Of a stretch of DNA of 64,000 nucleotides, positions 1 to 11,954 are shown in pieces (the first letter of the stretch is position 1; each line of letters begins with the position of its first letter). The notes beneath the pieces are model-generated. The model had not been told where the DNA came from. It did not search any database and saw only the letters and a list, made by a program, of their open reading frames with translations. The stretch comes from Chlorops oryzae (lineage: Eukaryota > Arthropoda > Insecta > Diptera > Chloropidae). The stretch is taken from assembly GCA_020466095.1 (NCBI GenBank), contig CM035809.1, positions 20,190,430-20,254,429 on the forward strand, given 5' to 3'. The position numbers and the translations under genes were made by a program.

Positions 1-2103
1 CTGAGTTAAACGCTTCCGAATCTAGGTCGACTATAGGCATCTCAGATTCACTAATTTCTTCACAGCTGACTCTAGACAAGGTATCTGGTACAACATTAAG
101 GGAACCACGACGATGCTCAATCTTAAACTTGAAGCCTTGGAGCTTTAACGACCATCGCGCCAATCTGCCAGATAGGTCTGATTGCTTCATTAGCCAACGT
201 AAGCTGGCATGGTCCGTGACAATTTTGAATTCCTGTCCTTCAACAAAAGATCTAAATTTTTCAGGCTCAATATTGCAGCTAAACACTCAAGCTCGGTTAC
301 ACTGTAATTGCTTTGTGCGCTGTTTAACTTTTGGGAAAAATAGGCTATCGGCATTTCTGCTCCCTCTTCATTTTCTTGCGCTAAAACTGCGCCGACTCCT
401 AGCTTGCTAGCATCACATTGGATCGTGAAAGGCCTACTATAGTCGGGGTTAGCTAAAACTGGTGCCGTAGAAAGCGCTTCTTTCAATTTCTCAAATGCTT
501 GTTGGGCTTCCTCTGTCCAAGCAAATTTTTTTCCTTTCTTCAGGAGATCTGTCAAAGGAGCACTCATGTTGGCGAAATTAGAAACAAATCTGCGATACCA
601 ACTAGCCATTCCTAAAAATCTACGCAACTGTTTCGGTGTGCTAGGAATTGGAAAATCTACCACGGCAGCAACTTTGTCAGGATCTGTTTGTAGGGTGCCA
701 TTACCGACAATATATCCCAAGTATTTAACCTCTTTGATACAGAATTTGCTTTTTCCTATATTTATTGTAAGACCAGCTTCCCTTAAGCGTCGAGCTACTT
801 CAGTTAACACATGCATGTGCTGCTTAAAATCTTTCGAAACAATAAGGAGGTCATCCAAATACACAAAAACTTCATCCTTTAAATGAGGTGGTACCACTCT
901 GTCCATGAGACGGCATAAAGCTTGCGGCGCATTGCAGAGCCCGAAAGGCATGACGCAGTAGCGGTATAATGGTCTGTTTGGCACCGTGAAACAAGTGAGA
1001 TCTCGGGATCTCTCCTCTAGTGGTATTTGCCAAAAAGCTCTCCTTAAATCAAGAGATGTTATAAAATTGGCTTTTGGTAATCTACTGAGGATACCCTCAA
1101 TGTGCGGCAACGGATACGCATCTTTAATCGTCATACTATTAACGACACGGGAATCTAAGCATAACCTATTTTTGTCTCCTTTTCGAACTAAAACACAAGG
1201 ACTCGACCAAGGACTGTAGGGAGCTTCTTCGATGACGCCTAATTTTATCATTTCATCGATCTCTTCATGAATAAGTCTTTCTATAGCAGGAGAAACTGAA
1301 AAATATCTCTGTTTGACAGGTCTGGCGTTTGGTTCCAATTCAATTATGTGTTCCATTAAATGAGTTTTCCCTAAGCCTTCTCTTTTGTAACTAGGAAACA
1401 AATTTTTCACCGCTTCCAACTTCATTGCCTCGACGTCATTTAAATTATGTGAATTCAGATTTATATTGGTGTCAACGTTTAGAGAAGCAATTATATCAGG
1501 AGCTAGAGAAAACTTGCTCCAAAAGTCTATTCCAAGGATTACGTCTTGTTTCAAGCTTGGAATTACATAAAAATTAATAGGATGAAATTTGTTTTTGAAT
1601 TGAACCTCTAATTCTATCTGGCCATAACCTACTTGATGCTTGCCATCAGCTGTGCATACTTTTGTTAAATTTGTTTTAAGATCTTTTGCTTTGATCAACT
1701 CCTCTGCAAATGAATTACCAATGCAGGATACCTGCGCTCCGCTGTCTAAAAGAGCAAGATGAAATGTCTCCGCTATTTTTATCTTAGCATACGGTCTCAA
1801 ATCATTAGCTTTGTGATCTATTTCACCTATGACGCGAGCTAGATGTTTTTTTGATTTTGAAATTTTACGCCAAAAGACTCTAATTCGTTCTGATGAACGC
1901 TTCTTCTTAGTACTAATGCACCGGCCTTCGTTAAATATTTCGGCTCTTTTCTTTAGATACGCTCTTAAACGCTCTTCATAAGGTATAATTTCAAAATTAG
2001 GACGTAAAGGTCGGGGTATATTAATTTCTAAGTTGGAATTTTGAGCTAATTTTGGTCCTAGCGAAGACTGGTTTGGAAGCCTTCGCTCGCCTTCGAGTTT
2101 CCC
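1..2103 (-). pseudogene. pol: Element A pol (protease-RT-RNase H, truncated by window edge, frameshifted)
   Basis: The frame opens at the slippery heptamer (2103-2097), in the -1 frame relative to gag, and reads without a stop to 190. Landmarks in order: an aspartic protease motif LLDSGAQVSC just after 1800, reverse transcriptase with the YLDDLLIV catalytic box (near 860), and the RNase H start IQCDASKLGVGAVLA (near 420). Comparison with element B shows one base missing in an A/T run near 256-258, after which the true frame continues to position 1 in another phase (RNase H connection up to the integrase border). No ATG is needed at the start because the product would come from gag-pol frameshifting. 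Whether the missing base is biological or a homopolymer assembly error is open. Confidence 0.85.
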
Positions 2104-3539
2104 TGTTTACATTTGACACAATTCGGCTTATACACTGAGGGCATACCACATCCATAGCAAAATACCGTTCGCTCTGCAATGCAATCGTGGTATCTATGAC
2201 CTATCTGCCTACAATTCCAGCATGTAACTTCTGCACGTCTACCGAGCTCTTCCACTGGAATGTCAGAAACTTCACTTGAGCAATTGTCTTCATTTTCTAT
2301 TTCACTAATTTGTCTGCGAGGAGGTGTTGTCAACCGATTATTTGACGATATTGGAGTCGAATTGCGAGAAATTTCGTTAAAAAGCATTTCACTCTTTAGA
2401 CACAACTTGCGCAATTCAGCAACTGAGGAAATGGGTACGTACAACAGTTGTTGACGCAATCTCGGTCTGAGACCTCTTTGCAAAATTTCAATAAGTTCCC
2501 ATTCTGGCAAAGGCGTTTTTAAGCTTTCAGACAATTTTAAAACACCTATTTTATATTCCTCAAACGATTCAGAGGGTCCTTGTTTTCTGTTTCGCATTGC
2601 CTCTTTGACGTCCGTATCCGTCCGGTGGTCTTCGAAATTTGTTTTAAGTGCCTGGCACAAACCTGGCCAAGTTACTCTCTCAACTGATCGTCTAAATCGC
2701 CAATAAAAATCTCTCGCTTCGCCAGTAAACAAAGAATGGAGGTGTTCGCATAGAAAATTAAAATTTCCACCTAGGGTATCGACAACTTGAGATTCTATGC
2801 GATAAATAAAATTATCGACAGAGAGTTTAGACGTGCCGTCAAATTTAATGTCCCAGTTATGGATTATCTGTGCAATTTTTCCGGATTGCGTTACCGAGCT
2901 GGTGTTGCTGAAGCGGACATTGTCTATTCTGTTAATATTAGGACTTGAAGGATCTATACCTATTCGAATACTCGGTTGCTCTTGTGGCCATACAAAGTTA
3001 GATATATTGTGATTAGCATTTGTAGGATCACGATTTGATTCACCATTGTTATTTTGGCTGAGCTGTTCTAAAATAGGTCCTAATGCTCTTTGAATGGTTG
3101 TCTCAACTAAGCTACTGACCCTTCTTTCCATATTATCTAAATTTGCAGCTTGTCTTGCCTGTAGTATAGCGCTCACAATATTTCTAATCCTACTTTCTTC
3201 GAATTCATTTTGCTGATTCGTATTTCTATGAGTGTTCGAGCCATTTTCTCTTTGTTGCGCTTCAAGTAAACCTTGAGAAGTACAAGAAATTTCAACGTCG
3301 GCAGTCGTTACACTAGGAGCTGGAGCTATAGCGCGCAATTCATTGGGATTCAACGTGGCTCTACAACTTGGGCACCCTGAATTTGTTTTGATACTTTCTG
3401 CTAGACATCTTTTATGAAATCTATGTTGACAATGAGTGTTAAAGAGAGGTTCGTTCTGCCTAAATGGCTCTCGGCAAATGCTACAGTGGTGTTCGCTAGC
3501 GATAACGATTAAATTTTCGTTGCTGTGACGGATCGACAT
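2058..3539 (-). CDS. gag: Element A Gag with N-terminal RING-H2 finger
   Basis: Structural protein of the virus-like particle, 493 aa, intact. Residues 19-59 form a RING-H2 pattern: C19-x2-C22-x14-C37-x-H39-x2-H42-x2-C45-x10-C56-x2-C59. Around residues 115-165 is a helix of coiled-coil type (RIRNIVSAILQARQAANL...). Residues ~225-390 look like a retrotransposon Gag capsid domain (FDGTSKLSVDNFIYRI, then LLQRGLRPRLRQQL-type sequence). The C-terminus has one CCHC knuckle (CWNCRQIGHRYHDC) followed by a CxxC-x9-CxxC pair without the histidine. Start chosen at the ATG that matches the MS(I/V)xxSNEN start of element B. A RING in Gag is not something I know from standard gypsy elements; an E3 ubiquitin ligase role is inference only. 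Confidence 0.9.
   Translation of the reverse strand: MSIRHSNENLIVIASEHHCSICREPFRQNEPLFNTHCQHRFHKRCLAESIKTNSGCPSCRATLNPNELRAIAPAPSVTTADVEISCTSQGLLEAQQRENGSNTHRNTNQQNEFEESRIRNIVSAILQARQAANLDNMERRVSSLVETTIQRALGPILEQLSQNNNGESNRDPTNANHNISNFVWPQEQPSIRIGIDPSSPNINRIDNVRFSNTSSVTQSGKIAQIIHNWDIKFDGTSKLSVDNFIYRIESQVVDTLGGNFNFLCEHLHSLFTGEARDFYWRFRRSVERVTWPGLCQALKTNFEDHRTDTDVKEAMRNRKQGPSESFEEYKIGVLKLSESLKTPLPEWELIEILQRGLRPRLRQQLLYVPISSVAELRKLCLKSEMLFNEISRNSTPISSNNRLTTPPRRQISEIENEDNCSSEVSDIPVEELGRRAEVTCWNCRQIGHRYHDCIAERTVFCYGCGMPSVYKPNCVKCKQGNSKASEGFQTSLR
2061..2103 (-). promoter_or_regulatory. Programmed -1 frameshift signal, element A (G GGA AAC plus hairpin)
   Basis: On the minus strand the heptamer GGGAAAC (2103-2097) is phased G GGA AAC in the gag frame, a canonical X XXY YYZ slippery site. 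After a 10-nt spacer, GCGAAGGCT (2086-2078) can pair with AGTCTTCGC (2069-2061): 9 bp including one G-U, with an 8-nt loop. The gag stop codon follows directly at 2060-2058. Pol is open in the -1 frame from this point. The same arrangement, with compensating changes in the stem, occurs in element B at 40589-40631. Confidence 0.8.
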
Positions 3540-4171
3540 AATGACTTTTTATAATAAAAATTTATTTTATATCTAAATATATTAAGGTATCAAGGTTAAT
3601 AAATTCGAAATTCAAAAAAAATTTTTTTTTTCTGGGTTTACTCTCATAAAACTGTGTGTGTGATACTCTTTCGATAAGAACCAACCACGGTGTCGACTAG
3701 AAAACTGAAACTGGAAAATCGAATTGAATTTGTATCTGCTGGCAGCAGTTCAGTCAATTTGACACCAAACTGAAGAATCCAACGCAGGCACTTGTTAAAA
3801 TTACTTTACTATTTGAATTGGGTTTATATACTTTTGTCATTAAGCAATGATAAATGGTACAAGAAATTAACATCAAGCCGTATTCCTTGCATGTCCGAAA
3901 AATCATTCCTTAAGTTCAATGAGTACATAACGTTGTTAATTTAAAAAAAGTTTCTCTAGTTATTAGGTCAGTCTCAAAACATATAGCTTCTGAAAACTGC
4001 ATATCCTAAATAACCTTTAGCACTTGAATTGTTTATTAAATGGTGTTAGAAGAATTTAATTGGAAAAAGGAAAAAGCCAAATATCTCAAAATCAAGACTA
4101 GAACCGGTATTTTTCTAATTTGTTTTTTTTTTTTTTTTTTCTTGTGGTTCGCCAAGTTTATCCTCTCTTGG
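3540..4171 (-). other. Element A untranslated leader
   Basis: Between the primer site and gag. No ORF of note. It includes A/T-rich runs and a T run near 4124-4140. Its length (~630 bp) is comparable to the ~740-bp leader of element B. I see no other structure I can support. Confidence 0.6.
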
Positions 4172-4187
4172 CCCACGTTGGGCGCCA
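4172..4187 (-). promoter_or_regulatory. Primer-binding site, tRNA-Lys type (element A)
   Basis: Minus strand reads TGGCGCCCAACGTGGG, 3 nt inside the LTR end (...TAACA at 4191). It is complementary over 16 nt to the 3' end of insect tRNA-Lys as I remember it (CCCACGTTGGGCGCCA). It fixes the orientation of the element and the inner LTR border. Confidence 0.85.
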
Positions 4188-4190
4188 TTC

Positions 4191-5452
4191 TGTTATGAAA
4201 TTTCCTTCAAACCTGCTCCTAGATGTCAACCGAGCCACTTGTGAGAGGAGGGTTCTTGTTGCCTAGTGTGCACTAGCTTACCGGCTGCAGCAGTCTCGTG
4301 GGTTCGTTTAAAGACAGCAAGAAACCCGATGATTCGTGGAGGAATGAAGTCGTCTCAAACAAAAAAATTATTGCACACTTTGTGAATCAAGAAATTGAGA
4401 CATTAAATAGCCGAACACGTAATTGCCCCTTATGAACAAAATCAGACAGTAGCTCTGAATTTATGCTACTCCTAGCCCACCCTACCATGACCCTGTAGAT
4501 TTTAATAGAGTCCCTTCAAAGTAATCACACGCACAAGTTCTTTTAGATTTCAACCCATTGAACAAAATTGATTAAGCCATGTATTTCATTATTTCACATA
4601 ACAAAAAAAAATTTAACAAAAGCCATCATTCGCACTTACAAGTACAAATTCAAAATTAAATTTAGTTAAACTATTGCGAGATATTTATCCGAATTCAGAA
4701 TTCTAGCAAATCGAAAAGTTATAAACAAAAAAAATTATTCTCTTAAGAAAACTACTTTCACAAACAAAACGAAACTTAAAGCTCGAATGATACCTCATAT
4801 GCTTGCATGAATAACATCCCGACGTACGTTAGCGAAAAAAAAATTAGAGTAAGAAGGGTTAAACTCTTCTTATCAACATTCAAACAAATCTGACATCAAC
4901 TCGGCAATTTAAGCAATTACTTTGTTAAATTATTTCCTTTAGCTCGAAAGTTAAAAGCAAAACAAAGTTGCAAACCGAAACCAAAAAAAAACTCTGACAA
5001 ACATGTATTCATGCAGGCATATGTTAAGGCTGTTATAGTCTATTTCATTGTTCGAAATTAAATTTTTCTCCTTTATAAACTAAATCTCATTTCTGAGTCT
5101 TTCTCTTTTTTTTTTTTTTTTCTCTATGATATTCAAAAAAAATTATTTTTTTTTCTATGAAACCTTTTTTTTTTTTTTTCTGTTTTTTTTTTTCTTTAGG
5201 CTCTTTAGGTATGAATGCGGATTCGGAGAGAATGCAAAATATGTAGGTACCGATTTACGGATATTTGAGAAACCAATAAGTGACTTACATATGTATGGGC
5301 TGGATGCTGCGTACACTTAGCTGGATCTCATAGAAGGCCTTCGGCGAGATGTTGCTGAGTTACTCGGCGAATTTTATATTTAATTCAGGCTATGTCGAGG
5401 GAGAGAGAAAATAATTTTAAAATTTTGCATTCTCACAAAACGAATTCTACAT

Positions 5453-5494
<42 letters not shown>

Positions 5495-6200
5495 TATTAT
5501 ATGCGAAGACGACTGACTTTACCTGGATTTACTTAGGCAAAAAAAAAACTTATTTCTTAATTTAGTTCCTGCTTGCTGGAGCGATCCTGGGTTTCGAGAA
5601 GCCATACGTAGCCATGATAATGATGTAGGGAGTGATCTCCCTTGTTTAATGCGGGTGATAGGCCGTGACGTCACCGCAGACGAATTATTAATGTGGAAAC
5701 GGGATTTAAAAAGGCAGGACTGGTAACCTTTTACTTCATACTATATAAGTTTTGGTTTAACCTCCAAATCTTCAGGGCTGAAACACGTGCCCAATTTGTG
5801 ATAGACCCCACGTGGCCCCAGGTCTACCGTGACGTCAGCACACCTCGTGGTTTCGGTCAAGTTGAGTCCCAAAGTATTCCCGTTGGTGCCAACAATTTCC
5901 TATTTCCTTGGATGCTTTGCCGAGCACCCAAAGGAACCAAAAACCACTTGGAACTGGTCAAATACGATTTCCGCTGACTCAACCTATGTAGAAGGAGAAT
6001 TGCAATATGTTCCTGAAACAATTCTATTTTGACCAACTCACGTGGAATGCTCACAGAAAATTTGTGTGATTGAAAGTAACACTGCTACTTGGAGATTTTA
6101 ATTAATTAATTAAACTTTAATTTTATATTTATTTAAATATTATATTTTTTTTTTTTTTTTTTTATAGAAAAAAAGAATATTAAAAAAAATTCACTGCACT
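4191..6200 (-). repeat. Element A 5' LTR (~2 kb, outer edge approximate)
   Basis: The inner end is exact: the minus strand ends ...TTCATAACA next to the primer site. The outer end cannot be confirmed without the partner LTR; plausible TG starts on the minus strand lie at about 6198-6219. The LTR is rich in poly-T/poly-A runs (for example a run of about 30 T at 5459-5493) and contains two perfect TGACGTCA palindromes at 5666 and 5830. No coding capacity is evident; short ORFs here are chance. Confidence 0.7.
5666..5837. promoter_or_regulatory. Two perfect CRE-type palindromes in LTR A
   Basis: TGACGTCA occurs at 5666-5673 (inside GTGACGTCAC) and again at 5830-5837, 164 bp apart. This is the full cyclic-AMP response element consensus bound by CREB/ATF bZIP dimers. 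Because both sites sit in a retroelement LTR they are candidate enhancer sites; binding is inference. Confidence 0.4.
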
Positions 6201-8991
6201 TGACAACCGACTTGCACAATTTTATTTGTCTTCACAAGACAGTACTTCGAAACAGACTGATGTAGTTAGTCCATGCGTTTAAGCGTTTATATTCTAGTTT
6301 GGGAGAGCCAAAAATTTTTAGAACATCGCCTGATCTTTGGAATTCAGCTATTAAGTTACCTTAAGAGACAGTGAGAATATCATACAAAAAGAAGATCATA
6401 AATGCAAGTGAATTCAACCAATGGGCATCGATGGTATGATCGATGACGATCTATTAGGTTTAACCCTTTAGTGCCCAGTACACATTCTACACCAAAGAGG
6501 ACGAGTAACGAGAAGTGTCATTCAAGCAATGTCCCTTCGATACAATAAGATTTATATGACGGACTGAAGAGGGGCGTGGAAACAAAATGCTGGCCGCGTT
6601 GATAAATCGTAAACAATGAGAAAAGGAAAAGGCTTGGGTTACTTAAAATTTTGTAATTTTTTTTATAATTGTTGATGCTCTTCTATTACTTTTTTTGTCC
6701 GTCCCACAATCACCGTTTCGCTCCTCCATCAGAGTGTTCGATTTGCCTTCATTTGAACTCCCTCCAAAGCGTGTTGACATTGTCAAAAATGAATCGACGG
6801 CACTGACGATTCGACAATGTTTACTCTACTATTAAGACGAATTCTCATCCCAAAATTTCATGTTCATTCAGTTCTGCGAAAACTTAATTAAACCGAAAGT
6901 TATCGCTTTGATCTCCAAAGGGATTTGTTTCTCAATTAGTAAATAGCTTCGAGGTTTACACTTTAAAGTGTAATTAAATTACTTCAATTGTGTCGCATTT
7001 CTTCATTCAGTCACGTTTCACTAAATAAAACAAAATTCACACAACATAAAATGACAAACAAATTTCAACAGAAATAATCTTATCATGCTAATCTAATAAA
7101 AGAAAAGAGAGAAAGCAGAAACGCCTTCAAGATTTCATTTAAGTAAAAGCCTCAGGCAACATTCGTTTGTCAACATGTATCAGCAACTTAAGAATGTCAA
7201 CATATTATAGTCTTTTGCTGCTAAGCCGTTTGAATTGGGACTTCTTGGATTGCACAGTGCAAGAATAATTTAGGAATATTTTCGATTTTGAGAAATGCTT
7301 AAAAAGAGTCAATTTAAAACCGGAACCATTCTTCATCTTTCGGGCCTCTCAGGTGCTTTAATTATTTCAGTCAGTAATGAGATACCCTCACTAATGATGG
7401 ACGTTCAACGTCGATTGATGCTTCTACTCATGCCATTCATTATCTTCGCTCACTTTTCGTTTTCTGATTAAGAAAGCGTAACTCGACAACCTTCAATTAT
7501 TCGTCTAATATGCTTTCAGGCATTTTCGTAGCGTATTTTCATATTTCTCACGCTATACTATCTGCCTTATTGGTCAAAGATTTTCTTTTCTCCTCAAATT
7601 TTATTTTAAACAATTGAAATAAATCCTCTGACTTTTCATTTGAGTCGTTTATGGCTTTAGCTTTGACTTCTGCTTCAGGTCTTAAGAACACGAAGAATCC
7701 GACAAGTCATGCCTCATGTTTTTGCTTCTAAGAGCTTTCATCAAAATAACAAAATGAAACGCTTTTGCTTTTATTACTTTGAGTGGAAACTCTTAATACC
7801 CAAACAAAGCCCACGATGGGTTGCTGCCACATGCAATTGATACGTCTACCTAATGTGTGCCCACAATCCTTGTTCGCTCGGCACTCCTTCACCCGACTGA
7901 TGAGATGACATGCGACAGGAAAGGCTCATGCTTCAGTGGAGAGTCGAGTGAGTGCAGTTTGCTTGTTTTTGCCTATCCGTAGACAAAGTCCTTGACTTTC
8001 TTGTTCAGTTGCCAATTAAAAAATAATTTCCTTAGCTTTTGTTGTAATTTTATTGTTATTATTATTCTGTATGGAAAATTTAGTTACCTTTCGTTATGAA
8101 GCTTACCTACTCATCTGAGTTGTCGTTCAAGGGAGAATCTGGTTCCTGAGAAAATGTTTTTCTTTTTAAAAGATTTTCCAATGGAGCTAGGGAAAAGGAC
8201 TTGTTAAAGCAACACATGCTCCCTCAATTCTTTTAGTAATTGAAATTTATTTTTCAGACAAAGCCACAAAACCTTGAAGGACGAAAATCTGAGCATATTT
8301 GAAATGACAAAATAATATTCTGACATAGAAATTTGGAGTAAACCATCCTCCCATCATGTTGATGGGCTGGCGAAGCTTTCTGAATGGTTTCACTCTTCAA
8401 ATTCAAAGTATGATTTTAGGTTTTGTCTTTTATTTTCGAAGAAGAAACACTGAAACCTGTAAATACACAGAAATAATCCCAGTAATAATTTTGATTAAAT
8501 TTGTCTGCTGAAAGGATTAAATTCCGGAGAAGCCAAGAAATCATCGGAATCAATCAAATATTTGCAGATAAATAATTTCTCGATTTCACAACGTAGACTC
8601 AGTATATTGATATGTGTGGTAGTTTCATTTACGAAGACAATTATTTGCCTTATTTTCATGCATTTGTTTGTCAAAGCACACAAAACTCTCCATGCAGGCA
8701 GAAAGATATTGAAAAAAAGTACACAAAACTCCAAAATACCGGTTCGTATCATATCACGAGCTCGTTTTGTTGCTATTTGTTTATTTATTTTCATATGGGT
8801 TTCTTTTTAAGCAGACAAAGAGGCTCACACATAGCCAGATATATATGAGAAAAATAAATAAAATAGAAAAAAAGAGTTCAAAATATTCAAATGCAACAGA
8901 TAAACGACAACAAATCGCTTAAAATGAGCTACCCAGCAAACTAGTAGACACATGTTGCATTATAAATTCATTGCTACGGATGCATTTGCAG

Positions 8992-9082
8992 CAAAGAGTA
9001 TTAATAAATATAAGAGCAGCCAATGTACTCTATCGGCTCTCTTAGCATTTTGAAAATGCTGGCCTCCTCATTACGATACACT
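8992..9082 (+). repeat. CAAAGAG-ended short repeat, copy 1
   Basis: Starts CAAAGAGTATTAATA, then AGAG.(A/G)CCAA.GTACTCTAT, and ends CCTCATTACGATACACT. It is the most diverged of three copies; the middle (GCGAATCCCATTTTTCACTC in the others) is replaced here. Probably a MITE-like or promoter-derived fragment; no target duplication could be assigned. Confidence 0.55.
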
Positions 9083-10580
9083 TTGTCCCTATGCCATTTC
9101 GTCTCACATCACAAAGCGAATGCTGATTGAAAACAAAAATGCGCAACGCGACCGCGAGAAACGTGCGTAAATGAACATTTTATGAATGAATTGTGCGTTT
9201 GCTTATGCGCAGAGAAAAAAAGGGATGGAAATTTTTTTATGCTTGTGCGCAGGCAAAAGCTGCTTGACGATACAAAGAAAAAATAGCCGAACAGTGTGCA
9301 ATATTTGACTATTTCAAATCTTTCTTCAGACAAGTTCTATTTTACTTATTATTGATATAATTTTTATAGTAAAATAAAAATTGAAATGTTCTCAATTTGT
9401 TTCTAGACATTAAGAAAGCTATTTTGCTGAATTTTATATTCATAATTTATAGTTCATGAAAATTTTTTCATAAACTGAAAGGAAGAGAATCGATATTTGC
9501 ACACTGTATCATTCTTTTGAAATTTTTTTTAGTAGCATTGATTGAAATGAGCAAAATTCGTTCAAGGAAGGACGGTGGAAGGGAAAAGAAGTTCTATATG
9601 TATGAGCATAAGAATGCTTGTATGTATTTAAAATGGAATGATTCAGCTTGTTTACATTCGATGGTGCAAATACGATGTCCGTTGAAGACCCATAAAAAAG
9701 TTTTTTGAAAATTTCAACTTTTCTATTGACTTCACAATTTTTTCTCTTACATTTAATTTTAATATTTTGGTAATATTCACAAAAATCCTTAAATTTATTG
9801 AACAAATTTCTAAATAATATGTCAATTCAAAAAGTCTTCAAAAATTCATTTTTAATTTAGCCCCACCTAAAGGGAGTATTTTCACAACTGAAAATACCAA
9901 TTTCAGCAGAGGATAAATTTAAAAGAGATTTTAGAAGACGTTGTAGATTATATAATTTTTAATATCAAAAGTAAAATTACATTAGCATCAGAAAACAATC
10001 AGAAAAAGATTTTTTTCGATTGCTAAAAATTAACATTTCGTAATAGAAATGCTTGGACCCTAAGCCCGAAAAAATATTTAAGTAATTGAAATTAAAATAT
10101 AATAAAAAGGGTCGAATTAAAACTAAAAAAAAACTAGCACATAATGTTACAAAAGGTAATCAAAGCGACCAGGCTTCGACTTTTTCGCATTTAGCGCCGC
10201 GCAAGTCACCCTACAGAACCATACGGTAGTGACTTTGCATTGGTCACGTAGAAACAGGAAAACAACATAAGCCACCAACTCGAAAAACGATTTTTGAATT
10301 CAGCGGCCGAAATTTGCAAAGGCACACAACGGCCAAATACAAACGTACGTATGTACATTGGCGCACACACAAACTCATATATGCGCATAAGTGAGGCACG
10401 CAATCGAAAGAATAACAGCACAGCGCCGAAAAACTATAAGCCATGAAAACCGTTTCTTAATGCGTAAAGGCAAGAAGTCAGATTTTCGTTTTTGTTTTGA
10501 TCCTTTCTATCAATTCCTACATTTCGAGTGTCTTTCTTTCCTCGATTTCATGCTTTGTGAGCGTTTCAGTTTTCAAAGCA

Positions 10581-10678
10581 TAGTGTATCGTAATGCGGAG
10601 GCCAGCATCGAGAATGAGTGAAAAATGGGATTCGCCATAGAGTACGTTGGCCTCTCTTATATATATTAATACTCTTTG
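10581..10678 (-). repeat. CAAAGAG-ended short repeat, copy 2
   Basis: Reverse orientation relative to copies 1 and 3. The minus strand begins CAAAGAGTATTAATATATAT and runs through GCGAATCCCATTTTTCACTC to CGCATTACGATACACTA. It is near-identical to copy 3 over about 95 bp. A TATATATAAG box lies near its start. Confidence 0.65.
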
Positions 10679-11802
10679 ATTTGCAGCCTTTGATGCCTTC
10701 CACGCTACCAGCATCATGCTGCTGTTTTATTCATGTTTCTAAAAGCCGACATTCGTTGCAATTGTTATTTTTACACATTTTTTATGATAATTTTAAGACA
10801 TTAGAGTTTAAAAAGTTTTCATTTTCTTTTAAGGTGTGTGTGAAGAACATTTTTAGTTGTATATAACAATATTTTTCTGTAAAAATAGGTCAATAAAAAC
10901 ATAAAAATTTTAATTTTAAAAATCGCCTAAAGGTGGAAAAATTTTCCCTTTTTTTGCTAGCATTAATTTATTATTCTATGTAAATTTACTTTTATTTTAT
11001 GCTGCTCTTAAGCAGGCACTTGCAATTTGGGTCCGAATACATAATTTCTATGGGGAATTGTGCCAATGAGATTGCCCTGGGTAGGCTATCTTATGTTAAT
11101 CTTACAAATTAAGGCATTTATATTCTTAAAACAGAATCAATACAGTGTCTTAAGGGATTCACTATTACTCAGGTTCTTTTAGGGATAAAAGAGGAACTTG
11201 AAAATTTTTTTATTCCACAAAATATTCCACGAATATTTTTGCATTTCGTGCGCATATGAATACGATCGAAAAAAGAACTGACTATCCTCTCGGCACCATA
11301 AATCATGCGAAAATAGCCTAAGCCAGCGCCAGATTATTTATTTACACACGCACAAACTTCAAAGCAATCTCCAATGGAGCTACCGTGGCTTAAGTTGAAT
11401 GAAATTTCAGACAAATTCGAGAGAAACTTTCAGACAAACCGACAGACGAAGTCCGTTCTAGACGGACCAATAGCGAAAAGCGAAGACTGAACGACGTCGT
11501 TTCGAGGGGATATCGTGAAACTGGTTTAGAATTTCGCGACTTTTTTCCTCGAACATAATTTTAGTCACAAAAACAATGGAAGTCTCAATTTCAAATAAAA
11601 TTCACAGGAAAAGAGGGTCGTGTATTTACAGAAACTCAGACGCCACTGAAAAAGATCTTATTCCAAAGAAATGATTTTAAAAAAATAACAAAGCGTCTTT
11701 GAAATACTTTTGAAACAAAAAAAAAAAAAAATGGGAGCATATGAAAGCAACATGCTGCTTGCATGAGTTGCAGCTGAATGTGAGTTGCAAGAGAGGTTTA
11801 AC

Positions 11803-11900
11803 CAAAGAGTATTTAATATATAAAGAGCCGCCAACGTACTCTATGGCGAATCCCATTTTTCACTCATTCTCGATGCTAGCCTCCGCATTACGATACACTA
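11803..11900 (+). repeat. CAAAGAG-ended short repeat, copy 3
   Basis: Begins CAAAGAGTATTTAATATATA and continues through the shared core (CCAACGTACTCTATGGCGAA, then TTTTTCACTCATTCTCGATG) to CGATACACTA. It is immediately followed by the palindrome at 11909-11954 made of the same CAAAGAGTATTAAT end in both orientations, which suggests two ends of the same element family are juxtaposed here. Confidence 0.65.
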
Positions 11901-11908
11901 TATATTAA

Positions 11909-11954
11909 CAAAGAGTATTAATATATATTAATATATATTTATTAATACTCTTTG
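11909..11954. repeat. Palindrome of paired CAAAGAGTATTAAT ends
   Basis: CAAAGAGTATTAATATATAT at the left is mirrored by ...ATTAATACTCTTTG at the right. It looks like two terminal inverted repeats with the interior lost. A related pair lies at 48217-48269. Confidence 0.6.

Larger units (their letters stand above)
1..6200 (-). mobile_element. Element A: Ty3/gypsy-type LTR retrotransposon, 5' portion, RING-Gag group
   Basis: Read on the minus strand the order is 5' LTR (about 6200-4191), tRNA-Lys primer site (4187-4172), a ~630-bp leader, gag (3539-2058), then pol running off the left edge of the window. The protease, reverse transcriptase, RNase H order places it in Ty3/gypsy. The 3' LTR lies outside the window, so no target duplication can be checked and the outer LTR edge is approximate. 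It is a diverged relative of element B at 36240-46059: same domain order, same RING-Gag, same frameshift signal, but LTR sequences I cannot align by eye. A one-base deletion breaks pol, so this copy is probably not autonomous. Confidence 0.9.
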
